Positions 49,704 through 57,512 of a stretch of DNA of 59,137 bases are shown piece after piece. The stretch is from positions 1 to 59,137 of the forward strand of contig JAVBNE010000031.1 in assembly GCA_031551755.1 (NCBI GenBank). The letters run 5' to 3'. The translations under genes were made by a program, and so were the position numbers. The notes beneath the pieces are model-generated. The model was not told the DNA's origin and did not search any database. It was given only the letters and a program-made list of their open reading frames with translations. Numbering within the stretch: position 1 is the first letter of the stretch; each line of letters begins with the position of its first letter. The stretch is from JAVBMU01 sp031551755 (lineage in GTDB: Bacteria > Actinomycetota > Actinomycetes > Actinomycetales > Cellulomonadaceae).

Positions 49704-51617
49704 ATGCAAACAATAAAAAGCTTACCAGTTGGAAGTAAAGTGAAATTTGGCACCTATAAGGGAGAAGATCTTGTATGGTACATAGCTCATAAAGATTACC
49801 CAGATGTCCCAGAAAGTTCTGTGTTGTTATTATGTGCAAAAGATTTGGGACCTAAAGAAATGGTATATGGAACAAATGGTACAAATTCACAAACTGCTAA
49901 TTATAACTATTATGTTGACACAGGATATGTACATAAATGGCTAAACTCAAATTCTTCCAATTGGGGATCCCCTGGTAATTTAGGGTATTCAAATGAACCA
50001 GGATTTTTAGCTAATTTTTCAGCAACAGCTCAAGAAAAAATAATAAATCTAAACGTTAAATTTAGTTCATATTTAGGAAGTTGGTATAAAACAGTTCAAT
50101 GTAAAGTATTTCCTCCATCATACAAAATGATGACAGGTAATTATGCTGGAGTATCTATTAACACTCCTGTATATGTTAGTGATAGTTTGAAATTAGATTT
50201 GTTTAATACGATGTCCTTTACTGATGCAAGCAAAGTGTGGAAAAGTACTTTTTACACTAGAGATACTTGGCTTTATTATTCAATGGTTCAATGTGGATAT
50301 GATGCAACTTTACGAGCAGGAACATCTAGTTATGAAGTGATTCAGGAAGGTAATACAGTACAGAAATCTCTCTATACAATGATAGCACTAAAGGCAGATA
50401 TTAAAGTTTCAGATTCTGTTGGACCAAATGGTTATTATTTAACTGAATATGATAATGCAGCGCCAGTAATTACAGATTCAGATCGAACTTTAGGAAATAA
50501 AACAAGTGCTTTTACAGTCCCTTACACAGTCACAGACGCAAACTCTGATCAAGTGACAGTAAGTGAAATCTTGAATGGAACAAGTATAAGAACATACACT
50601 GCAACGCTTGGGCAAGAAAATATATTTGAAATTACTCAATCAATATTTTCAGGATTAGTGCTAGGCACGCATACAATGAAGATTGAAGCGAATGATGGAA
50701 AAGAGAAAACCACTAGAACATTTACATTTGTGAAATCCAATTCTGCACCAATAATTTCAGATGTAAATAGAGATTTGGGAGATAAAACAGCATCCTTTAC
50801 TTTATCATATACAGTCACAGATGCTGAAAATAATACAGTTACGGTAAAAGAATATTTAGATTCAATGCTAATAAAATCTTTTACAGCAAGCTTAGGTTAT
50901 TCAAACACATTAACGGTTAGTCAAAGTGATTTTGGTAACTTACAACTAGGTTCACATTCATTAAAAATAGAAGCATCAGATGGTCAAGCAACTTCCGAAA
51001 GGATATTCACATTTAGAAAGATGAATACACCTCCAAGTATCAGCGGAACAGATAAGAACTTACTTGGAAAATCTTCTGCTTTCAATGTTTCATACACAGT
51101 GACAGATGCAGAAAGCACATCAGTAACAGTTGTAGAAAAGATAGATACAAAGACACTAAAAACATATGAAGCTACATCAGGAACTCAAAATACTTTAATT
51201 GTATCAGCTTCAATATTTAGTGATCTTGAACTTGGAAATCATGAAATCACTATTACAGCAACGGATGCTTCAGGTCTTTCAACTGTAAGAACATTTCAAT
51301 TTCAAAAGATTGACACATTTATCAAGTTTGAAAGAAAGATTGCCAAAGACATGGGAAGTTATAAAAAGATTTTATTTGTACCATATTGGAAAGTGCCAGC
51401 TGGTGCAAATATTAAAGTGGAAGCCTGCAATAATGGATTTGATATTAATCCTTCATGGGAAGACATAACATCAAAAGTGCTATCAGGGCAATATTACACA
51501 TTTGTTAATGCAACTAAAACTAATAGTTTATGGGGATTTAATTATAGAGTTTATATAGATAAAGGAACATCAAGCGATAGTTGTGTTGTAAAAAGAATTG
51601 GTGTTCTATTTGCATAA
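49704..51617 (+). CDS. Receptor-binding-type fibre: DUF6273-like domain plus three Ig-like repeats
   Basis: The 637-residue protein starts with a domain of about 240 residues (LPVGSKVKFGTYKGEDLVWYIAH and GYVHKWLNSN, as in DUF6273). Three repeats of about 90 residues follow (starting near 254, 348 and 440), each with LG-x-K-T/S-x-A/S-F, YTVTDA and a closing RTFTF/RIFTF. A last beta domain ends the chain. It is likely displayed at the tail tip and used in host binding. Confidence 0.78.
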   Translation: MQTIKSLPVGSKVKFGTYKGEDLVWYIAHKDYPDVPESSVLLLCAKDLGPKEMVYGTNGTNSQTANYNYYVDTGYVHKWLNSNSSNWGSPGNLGYSNEPGFLANFSATAQEKIINLNVKFSSYLGSWYKTVQCKVFPPSYKMMTGNYAGVSINTPVYVSDSLKLDLFNTMSFTDASKVWKSTFYTRDTWLYYSMVQCGYDATLRAGTSSYEVIQEGNTVQKSLYTMIALKADIKVSDSVGPNGYYLTEYDNAAPVITDSDRTLGNKTSAFTVPYTVTDANSDQVTVSEILNGTSIRTYTATLGQENIFEITQSIFSGLVLGTHTMKIEANDGKEKTTRTFTFVKSNSAPIISDVNRDLGDKTASFTLSYTVTDAENNTVTVKEYLDSMLIKSFTASLGYSNTLTVSQSDFGNLQLGSHSLKIEASDGQATSERIFTFRKMNTPPSISGTDKNLLGKSSAFNVSYTVTDAESTSVTVVEKIDTKTLKTYEATSGTQNTLIVSASIFSDLELGNHEITITATDASGLSTVRTFQFQKIDTFIKFERKIAKDMGSYKKILFVPYWKVPAGANIKVEACNNGFDINPSWEDITSKVLSGQYYTFVNATKTNSLWGFNYRVYIDKGTSSDSCVVKRIGVLFA

Positions 51618-51643
51618 TAAATAAACAATAGGGTGGTGATTAA

Positions 51644-52120
51644 TTGGAAAACACTATCAAACTAAAACAAGAAAGTATTTTTTATAGAATAAATAATGTA
51701 GGATATGCCAGAGATGATAATTTATATAATCTAGGCATTTTTTTATTTGATAAAGAAAATAAAACTTTTGATTTAACAGATGTTTCTAAAATTGAGATAA
51801 CATTAATAAGACCAGATAATTCTGAAATCAAAAGAGAAGCTGTTGTAGTTAATGCTGAAACAGGAGAAATAAAAGTAGAGTTTATTAAAAATGAAGTAAG
51901 AAAAATAGGAACTTATGAAGCATTCATTAGAGTATTTAAAAAAGATGTTGATATGGAGATTATATTTCAGGGTTTTCTGTTCAATGTATTTCAGCACCAT
52001 GGAGTAATCCAAGAAGCAGATAATTCTGGAACAAATACTAATGAGATTAATATTGCAATAAGTGAAGATGAACCTATAAATAATGCACAAATCTGGGTAA
52101 AACCAGTTTTGAATAAATAA
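51644..52120 (+). CDS. BppU-like baseplate upper protein
   Basis: The 158-residue protein starts at TTG 51644 after GGGTGGTG. NLGIFLFDKENKTFDLTDVSKIEITLIRPD (read in two parts) and EIKVEFIKNEVRKIGTYEAFIRV match the N-terminal domain of BppU/DUF2479 proteins that link receptor-binding proteins to the baseplate. It is short, without the usual fibre tail. Confidence 0.75.
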   Translation: MENTIKLKQESIFYRINNVGYARDDNLYNLGIFLFDKENKTFDLTDVSKIEITLIRPDNSEIKREAVVVNAETGEIKVEFIKNEVRKIGTYEAFIRVFKKDVDMEIIFQGFLFNVFQHHGVIQEADNSGTNTNEINIAISEDEPINNAQIWVKPVLNK

Positions 52121-52144
52121 AAATGTATAAGGAGTGTAAATAAA

Positions 52145-52801
52145 ATGGAAATTTTAAGAGGCGAACTCAGAATCAAGGATCTAATAGGGAATTATATTGA
52201 GCATCATTATATAACTGATGCAGACTTAGTTAAATATAGCGATGGTACAAATGCGCAAGAGCATTATGACGATGTTATAAAACATTTGACTGCACAAGAA
52301 AAATTAAAATTATTTAATCTTGCTGACAATGCTAATTTAACTTATGCAACAAAAGCAGAACTTGCAGGTTTTCAAGCAAATCAAGTTGTTAATGATATAG
52401 CTTCTAGAGATGCTCTAGAAAATGTTTTAATTGGTACAATTGTATATGTTAAAAATGCAACTGCAGATACATCTGTTACTCTTGGTGGAGCAACATATAT
52501 TTTCAATGGAACATCATATGAAAAAGTTGCTGAATGGGAAAGCCTTGATTTAGTAGTTAATTGGGATGATATAGTAGGGAAGCCAACATCAACTGTAACT
52601 GAAATTGATGATGCTGTTGCTAAAAAGCATGATCATGCAAATAAGCCTGTTTTGGATACTTTAAATTCTGATGGAATTAGATTATCAGTTAATGGAACTC
52701 AAGTTGCAAATTTAAACGATGTACAAGGACAAGTAATTATATCTGATACTGAACCAGTTGGACAGATGCCAGGTGGAATTTGGATTAAACCAATAGCATA
52801 A
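52145..52801 (+). CDS. Tail fibre or appendage protein
   Basis: A 218-residue protein with an N-terminal beta segment, a helical LTAQEKLKLFNLADNANLTYATKAEL part, a VNDIASRDALENVLIGTIVYV turn common in phage fibre proteins, and a C-terminal strand-rich end. AAGGAGTG precedes the ATG. Role inferred from position and motifs. Confidence 0.65.
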   Translation: MEILRGELRIKDLIGNYIEHHYITDADLVKYSDGTNAQEHYDDVIKHLTAQEKLKLFNLADNANLTYATKAELAGFQANQVVNDIASRDALENVLIGTIVYVKNATADTSVTLGGATYIFNGTSYEKVAEWESLDLVVNWDDIVGKPTSTVTEIDDAVAKKHDHANKPVLDTLNSDGIRLSVNGTQVANLNDVQGQVIISDTEPVGQMPGGIWIKPIA

Positions 52802-52850
52802 ATCTAATGGTAGAAAATCCAATAACTATATCTAGTGATTGGAGTAGTAT

Positions 52851-53096
52851 ATGGAAAAAATTTTCATGAATGTGAGGAAAGATTCCTCACGATATGTAGA
52901 ATTACTGACGGCAAACAGTCAAGTTAGTGGCAATAATGATACTGAAACTATAAGCAGGTTACTATTAGAGGTAGCTCTATTAAAAGGGTATGCATTAGAA
53001 GGGTATTCTGACAAGATGTTTATTGAAGATATTAGTGATTCTTTAAGAATCGAAAACGGTGTTTATGACGAACATAAAAAGATAATCTACATTTAA
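52851..53096 (+). CDS. Small tail-region protein sharing the fibre C-terminal module
   Basis: The last 40 of its 81 residues (VALLKGYALEGYSDKMFIED to IYI) align with the end of the fibre protein 48645-49682. It may be a fragment that trimerises or a fibre-assembly helper. A terminator follows. Confidence 0.6.
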   Translation: MEKIFMNVRKDSSRYVELLTANSQVSGNNDTETISRLLLEVALLKGYALEGYSDKMFIEDISDSLRIENGVYDEHKKIIYI

Positions 53097-53099
53097 AAT

Positions 53100-53148
53100 A
53101 AAGGCAAAATATGAGGAGTTGTAAAAGGCTTTTTTATTTTGCCTTTTT
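53100..53148 (+). terminator. Terminator after the fibre genes
   Basis: AAAGGCAAAATA (53100-53111) and TATTTTGCCTTT (53135-53146) form a perfect 12-bp stem followed by TT. It lies before the holin gene, so the lysis genes may be partly uncoupled from the structural operon. Confidence 0.65.
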
Positions 53149-53173
53149 AACTTTAACATTGAGGAGTGATATT

Positions 53174-53476
53174 TTGGATGTAAAAAGTATCATGGAGCTG
53201 ATAGGGGCACAGGGCATATGGACAGGATTATTTCTAGGGTTGTTTTTCTACATGATAAAAAAGAGTGATGAAACAACGAAGAAAAGCGATGAAAGAGAAG
53301 ATAAATTAATAAATCAAATTAAAGAGCTTAATGAGTCATTTAATAAATTATCAGATTTATTTAGCAAACTATCGGAGATATTTAATAAGCTTAATGAAAA
53401 GATTGATAAACAATCAGATAAGTTAGATATTGTTAAGGAAAATATTGAAATTATTAAATTAAAAAATCAGAAGTAG
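53174..53476 (+). CDS. BhlA/UviB-type holin
   Basis: A 100-residue protein starting at TTG 53174 after GAGGAG; an upstream ATG at 53111 lies in the terminator. One transmembrane segment (IWTGLFLGLFFYMI, about residues 13-27) is followed by a long charged coiled coil with repeats of Leu-Ser/Asn-Lys/Glu. This is the BhlA/UviB layout. It probably helps release the endolysin. Confidence 0.8.
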   Translation: MDVKSIMELIGAQGIWTGLFLGLFFYMIKKSDETTKKSDEREDKLINQIKELNESFNKLSDLFSKLSEIFNKLNEKIDKQSDKLDIVKENIEIIKLKNQK

Positions 53477-53490
53477 GGTAGGTGAGGGGA

Positions 53491-54225
53491 ATGAAAGCAA
53501 AAAAAATAATAAATAGCACTAAAATAATAGCACTATTTATTATGATGTTAGTAATGAATAGCTTTGTTGTGTCTGCTACAACCACAACAAACTACATTTA
53601 TATAAATGGTAAATATTACGTTTATTATAGCACAAATAAAGGCAATGATTGTATTGTAAATGTACAAAAAACTTCTGAATTAAATAAAATAAATAAAAGT
53701 AATCCAGTTAATTCAAGCATTGATAATGGTTGTAATGCTAATATAACAATCAAAAGTAATGAATATTCTTTTAATGATATTGTTTATTATTGTAATACAT
53801 CACTTAAAGAGTCATTAAAAATTAATAATGATGTAAAGCAAAAGGCTTTAACATTAACAAATGGAGTTAAAGCAGATTATTGTAAAGCTTACTATTTGTA
53901 CTACTTTGTAAGCAATTACATTAAGTATGATTTAAATAGATCAAATTTAATTTTATCTCAAGGAAATACTTGTAGTATGAAGGCAGGAGCTCAATATGCA
54001 TGGGATAGCAAGACTGGTGTATGTTATGAATACGCTACTTTGTTCGCTTCTATGGCTAATGCTGTAGGTCTAAAGGTAAGATTAATTTACGGTGAAAATC
54101 ATATATGGAACCAGGTGTATGATGAACAAAGGAAAGTTTGGTTTTATGTGGATTGCACATGGAAACTGTTTAGTTTTGATGTTAATAAATATCATAAGAG
54201 TTATACAATTCATGCAGAGTTTTAG
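53491..54225 (+). CDS. Secreted transglutaminase-like protein
   Basis: A 244-residue protein with a cleavable signal peptide (about residues 1-27). The C-terminal half has the transglutaminase/protease triad: Cys in GVCYEYATLFASMANAVGL (near 176), His in ENHIWNQVY (near 202) and Asp in VDCTW (near 219). It lies inside the lysis cassette between two holin genes, which is unusual. It might act on the cell wall or surface proteins. ATG at 53491 is preceded by GGTGAGGGG. Confidence 0.8.
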   Translation: MKAKKIINSTKIIALFIMMLVMNSFVVSATTTTNYIYINGKYYVYYSTNKGNDCIVNVQKTSELNKINKSNPVNSSIDNGCNANITIKSNEYSFNDIVYYCNTSLKESLKINNDVKQKALTLTNGVKADYCKAYYLYYFVSNYIKYDLNRSNLILSQGNTCSMKAGAQYAWDSKTGVCYEYATLFASMANAVGLKVRLIYGENHIWNQVYDEQRKVWFYVDCTWKLFSFDVNKYHKSYTIHAEF

Positions 54226-54252
54226 AGCCCTTTGTTTTAGAGCTCTTTTTTA
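54224..54252 (+). terminator. Weak terminator after the transglutaminase gene
   Basis: AGAGC (54224-54228) and GCTCT (54242-54246) pair around a T-rich loop and are followed by TTTTT. Confidence 0.5.
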
Positions 54253-54269
54253 TTCAGGAGATGAGATTT

Positions 54270-54521
54270 ATGGATATCTCAAAATATATATCAGATAAAG
54301 CTTTGATTTTAATACCATGCCTGTATGTTATAGGTGTGATTTTAAAACAATCAAAGTTTTTTATAGATAAAAATATACCACTTGCCCTGTTAATAATAGG
54401 AGTTTTTGGAGCATTAGGCTTATTAGGTATATCAATGGATTCTGTGATTCAAGGTATTCTTTGTGCTGGTACTGCTGTATTAACTAATGAACTTATTAGG
54501 CAATCAAATAAGTTTGAATAG
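54270..54521 (+). CDS. Phage holin, two to three membrane segments
   Basis: An 83-residue protein with hydrophobic segments at about residues 11-28, 35-55 and 57-72, of the A118-type holin group. CAGGAG lies nine bases before ATG 54270; ATG 54261 is too close. It precedes the amidase gene, the usual lysis pair. Confidence 0.78.
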   Translation: MDISKYISDKALILIPCLYVIGVILKQSKFFIDKNIPLALLIIGVFGALGLLGISMDSVIQGILCAGTAVLTNELIRQSNKFE

Positions 54522-54543
54522 ATATTGAAGGAAGGAAATAAAG

Positions 54544-55167
54544 ATGTTACCAATACAACAAAAGTTTATTGAGTTCAATTTTAATAAAGGGCGATGTAAT
54601 AGTTCGATAAGATATATAGTTATACATGACACTGGAAACATAGGGATTAAAGCGAATGCAATGGCTCATTTTATATATTTTAATGGTGGAGATAGAAATG
54701 CAAGTGCTCACTACTTTGTTGATGACGGTAGTATAATTCAGTTAGTTTCGGATGAAAATACAAGTTGGCATTGTGGAGATGGCGGAGGGAAATATGGTAT
54801 TACAAATGCTAATTCTTTAGGAATAGAAATTTGTATCAATTGTGATGGAAATTATGATAAAGCTGTATCTAATACCATTGATTTGACTAAGTATTTAATG
54901 AATAAATATAATATCGATGTAGACCATGTTGTGAGGCATTGGGATGCTTCTAAAAAGCAGTGTCCGAACAGTATGTCTAAAAATAATTGGGAAAAGTGGA
55001 ATTGGTTTAAGTCTCAATTAACAGAGGCTACCGCCGCTGTCGTACAGTCAGAGAATAAAAATCTTATTAGAGTCCAAGTTGGAGCATTTTCGGATGAAAA
55101 GAATGCTGATGATATGATATCAAGATTAAAAGCTGCAGGATTTGATGGCGCTTTTAAAGTTAGATAA
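54544..55167 (+). CDS. Endolysin: N-acetylmuramoyl-L-alanine amidase with SPOR domain
   Basis: The 207-residue endolysin has an Amidase_2 domain: YIVIHDTGN near residue 25 (zinc His), ASAHYFVDDG near 53, GIEICINCDG near 92, VVRHWDASKKQCPN near 130-143 (zinc His and Cys). A short C-terminal SPOR domain (IRVQVGAFSDEKNADDMISRLKAAGF in parts, 178-203) likely binds peptidoglycan. GAAGGAAAT precedes the ATG. It cleaves the wall at the end of the lytic cycle. Confidence 0.92.
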   Translation: MLPIQQKFIEFNFNKGRCNSSIRYIVIHDTGNIGIKANAMAHFIYFNGGDRNASAHYFVDDGSIIQLVSDENTSWHCGDGGGKYGITNANSLGIEICINCDGNYDKAVSNTIDLTKYLMNKYNIDVDHVVRHWDASKKQCPNSMSKNNWEKWNWFKSQLTEATAAVVQSENKNLIRVQVGAFSDEKNADDMISRLKAAGFDGAFKVR

Positions 55168-55249
55168 GATATTTTATTGAAATGAAATAAAGTTTCGTTA
55201 GCTTGTTCTAGTAACTTCAAAGTTTTATTTGATTAAATAAACAATTAAA

Positions 55250-55283
55250 AATAAAGAGTAGGTTTTGTACTTACTCTTTATTT
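55250..55283 (+). terminator. Terminator ending the late operon
   Basis: AATAAAGAGTA (55250-55260) and TACTCTTTATT (55272-55282) form a perfect 11-bp stem. The rest of 55168-55386 contains no gene. Confidence 0.6.
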
Positions 55284-55386
55284 AAATATGTTAGAATTAC
55301 CTTTGAATAAAATAAATGAGGATTAAGTTATTACTGATTCATGTTGCAGGTTCTTTTGAAATGCATTGTGAGCTTTATTTTTTATA

Positions 55387-56538
55387 TCAATCACCAAATC
55401 CAAGGTTTAACCAACCTTGATATTTATTACTATCAAGTGTTTCGATTTTTATTTTTGGAGGCCAATTAGTATCACAATCAGTGATTTTTAACTTTGTATT
55501 TGCTGGTATAATAGATATAATCTTGAGAGACTCAAAATCTGAAGAAGTAACAGGTTTTTCTAAAGTTGTATATATATTGTTTTGTTTGTAAACAGGTGCA
55601 CCTGGCATACCTACAATACTGCTGTATGCATTTTTATCTTTAAACAGTAGTAGATCACATGAAAATTGAATTTCTTTATTTTTTATTTGATCACATGGGA
55701 TAAATTTTAAACTTTTTGAATGAAAATCATAATAAGAGTATAAAAAGCTGCTTCCATAAAAATAATTATATGATGTAATAATTTTGCCTTCTTTTCCATT
55801 ATAACTTCTTAAATCTCCGCCTATAGTCATATCTTTAGTTATCTTATCTCCATTAAAGCTAAATATATCATGAGAGGAATCTCCACTCATAAATTCACTA
55901 AAATAAAACTGAGTTAATTTATCTGATGTGTCAAAATCTGCAAATTTCAAATCAAGCCCAGGTCCAGATACATTGCCATTTAGTGTATATTTTTTACCAA
56001 GAGATAATACTTCAATATCATAACTTGACCTTGTATATTCTATTGAAATAGTTTCATCAAGCCCATCTCCATTTAGGTCTTTTTGAGCTGTGACTGTATA
56101 TTTACCCATGGTTTCTAGCTTTTCATAAGGTGTTGTATCTAATATTTTATTTAAAGTAAAATTATATGAAGATTTATCATTAGCCACCATATTTCCGCTG
56201 TAGATATTTCCAGAAAGTGTACCATTTAAATACAGGCTATTTGTTGATGAAGTTCCGCTTGCCTTAGTTCCAGATAATTCGTATTTTTTTGTATTTGAGT
56301 TATAAGAAACATCTAACGAGTAAGTTCCAGTAGAAGTGATTATTGTTGCTACATGTTTACCAGAAGAGTTTTTGAAAACTTTAAGATCCATTATAGCGTT
56401 GCTGTCACCATAAGTATAAATTCCACTATAGCCTCCAAGGAATTCATCTAAGTCTGAAGTTGCAGCAAAAGATATACTGGTAGAAAAAACGATTGTACAG
56501 AAAATGATTAAGATGCTTAAGATCAAAATTTTTTTCAT
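55387..56538 (-). CDS. Secreted accessory (moron) protein of unknown function
   Basis: A 383-residue protein with a signal peptide (about residues 1-25, ending Phe-Ala-Ala). Residues 30-130 are beta-rich. A calcium-loop-like DLNGDGLDET lies near 162-171, and a C-terminal SH3-like end (IIPANTKLKITDCDTNW) follows. Its direction opposite to the lysis genes and its place beside attR suggest a lysogenic conversion gene. Unknown role outside the cell. Confidence 0.7.
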   Translation of the reverse strand: MKKILILSILIIFCTIVFSTSISFAATSDLDEFLGGYSGIYTYGDSNAIMDLKVFKNSSGKHVATIITSTGTYSLDVSYNSNTKKYELSGTKASGTSSTNSLYLNGTLSGNIYSGNMVANDKSSYNFTLNKILDTTPYEKLETMGKYTVTAQKDLNGDGLDETISIEYTRSSYDIEVLSLGKKYTLNGNVSGPGLDLKFADFDTSDKLTQFYFSEFMSGDSSHDIFSFNGDKITKDMTIGGDLRSYNGKEGKIITSYNYFYGSSFLYSYYDFHSKSLKFIPCDQIKNKEIQFSCDLLLFKDKNAYSSIVGMPGAPVYKQNNIYTTLEKPVTSSDFESLKIISIIPANTKLKITDCDTNWPPKIKIETLDSNKYQGWLNLGFGD

Positions 56539-56700
56539 TCATACCACCATTCTTTTAGATTTTTTATCTTATAAATATTTACTAAAATTATATTTATTAT
56601 TTTAATAAAAGTCAATTAATAATTGTATTACTGGTAAAAAAATAGTATTGAATATTAATATGTAGAATATGTATTTGTATAAATATTACGACTAAAATAT

Positions 56701-56727
56701 AAAAAGCCTCCAATAAGGAGACTTTTT
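56701..56727. terminator. Hairpin in the prophage right end
   Basis: AAAAAGCCTCC (56701-56711) and GGAGACTTTTT (56717-56727) pair with one C/A mismatch and end in T residues. It lies about 160 bp upstream of the minus-strand moron gene. The rest of 56539-57004 is A/T-rich and without a gene, apart from the arm site at 56874. Confidence 0.5.
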
Positions 56728-56873
56728 AAAGTACGGAAATAATTTTTTCTGAAAAATGATATTTTTACTAATCTGATTAAATTATAGAAAGAATTTATTT
56801 AAAATAATCACATTTAATCAATATTAATTATTGTTTTATATATTATAATATTCTATTGATCTTTTTTTAATAA

Positions 56874-56890
56874 TGGTTGCATTTTGGTTG
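56874..56890. promoter_or_regulatory. Candidate integrase arm site, right
   Basis: TGGTTGCATTTTGGTTG is identical to 5978-5994 near the left end and in the same orientation. In circular phage DNA the two would flank attP. Confidence 0.5.
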
Positions 56891-57004
56891 CATAATTGAT
56901 TAAAAATGATTTAGGCATATTAAAAACTTTTTGTTAAAATGGCATGAAATACGCTTAAAATCAAGGTTTTTTAAAGATGCTGAAAAATGTTTAAATATAT
57001 AAAA

Positions 57005-57028
57005 TCGATTCCCACATATTCCCGCCAA
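57005..57028 (+). other. attR core
   Basis: An exact 24-bp copy of the 3' end of selC including CCA. No tRNA 5' part precedes it, so this is the phage-host right junction. Confidence 0.93.
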
Positions 57029-57054
57029 TTTAAAAGTGGCTTGTATCAATCTTT

Positions 57055-57090
57055 ATAGCAATCAAGTATATTTTTGATTGCTATTTTATT
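57055..57090 (+). terminator. Original selC terminator
   Basis: ATAGCAATCAA (57055-57065) and TTGATTGCTAT (57074-57084) form a perfect 11-bp stem followed by TTTTATT. It lies just past attR, so before integration it would have ended the selC transcript. The rest of 57029-57262 has no gene. Confidence 0.7.
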
Positions 57091-57262
57091 GCTTATTTTT
57101 TAATAATTTAATCAAAAAAAAGGTAAAATGACATAGTAATGACATAGTTAATTAGCATTTATTATTTGTTCTAGCACCTTTACAGCTTCTTTTTGCATAC
57201 ATGGTAATAATATACTGATATTGTATAATAATATATATATTATAGTGTTAGGAGGCATATAA

Positions 57263-57493
57263 ATGGGGAATATTAATATCAACATTAACACAGGACCAAG
57301 AAAAAGTAGGATGACAACTTTACTTTTATGTATTTTTTTAGGTGTATTTGGAATACATCGATTTTATGTTGGAAAAGTAGGTACAGGACTTATATATTTT
57401 TTTAGTGGTGGATTGTTTGGAATTGGTTGGGTTATAGATATTATATTTTTAATTTTAGGAATATTCACAGATAAGTATGGACAAAAACTTTAA
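57263..57493 (+). CDS. TM2-domain membrane protein
   Basis: A 76-residue protein with the TM2 pattern: LLCIFLGVFGIHRFYVGK (about 22-39), a turn, and a second membrane segment (IGWVIDIIFLILGIF). TTAGGAGG precedes the ATG. It lies 19 bp before the DUF4041/GIY-YIG gene, suggesting a two-gene unit in which it may anchor the partner at the membrane (inference). Confidence 0.85.
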   Translation: MGNINININTGPRKSRMTTLLLCIFLGVFGIHRFYVGKVGTGLIYFFSGGLFGIGWVIDIIFLILGIFTDKYGQKL

Positions 57494-57512
57494 GTAAGGT
57501 GAGGATTAATGT

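Larger units (their letters stand above)
5904..57028. mobile_element. Prophage integrated in selC, about 51 kb, contractile tail
   Basis: A 24-bp exact repeat bounds the element (5904-5927 and 57005-57028). The left copy completes selC and the right copy is isolated. Inside are the integrase, Xre regulators, recombination and replication genes, terminase, head, Xkd-like contractile tail, holins and endolysin in normal phage order. No core structural gene looks broken, so it may be inducible. Unusual cargo includes a relaxase/oriT cassette, a mini-CRISPR, a SpoIIID homologue, an Abi gene and a tRNA. Confidence 0.95.
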
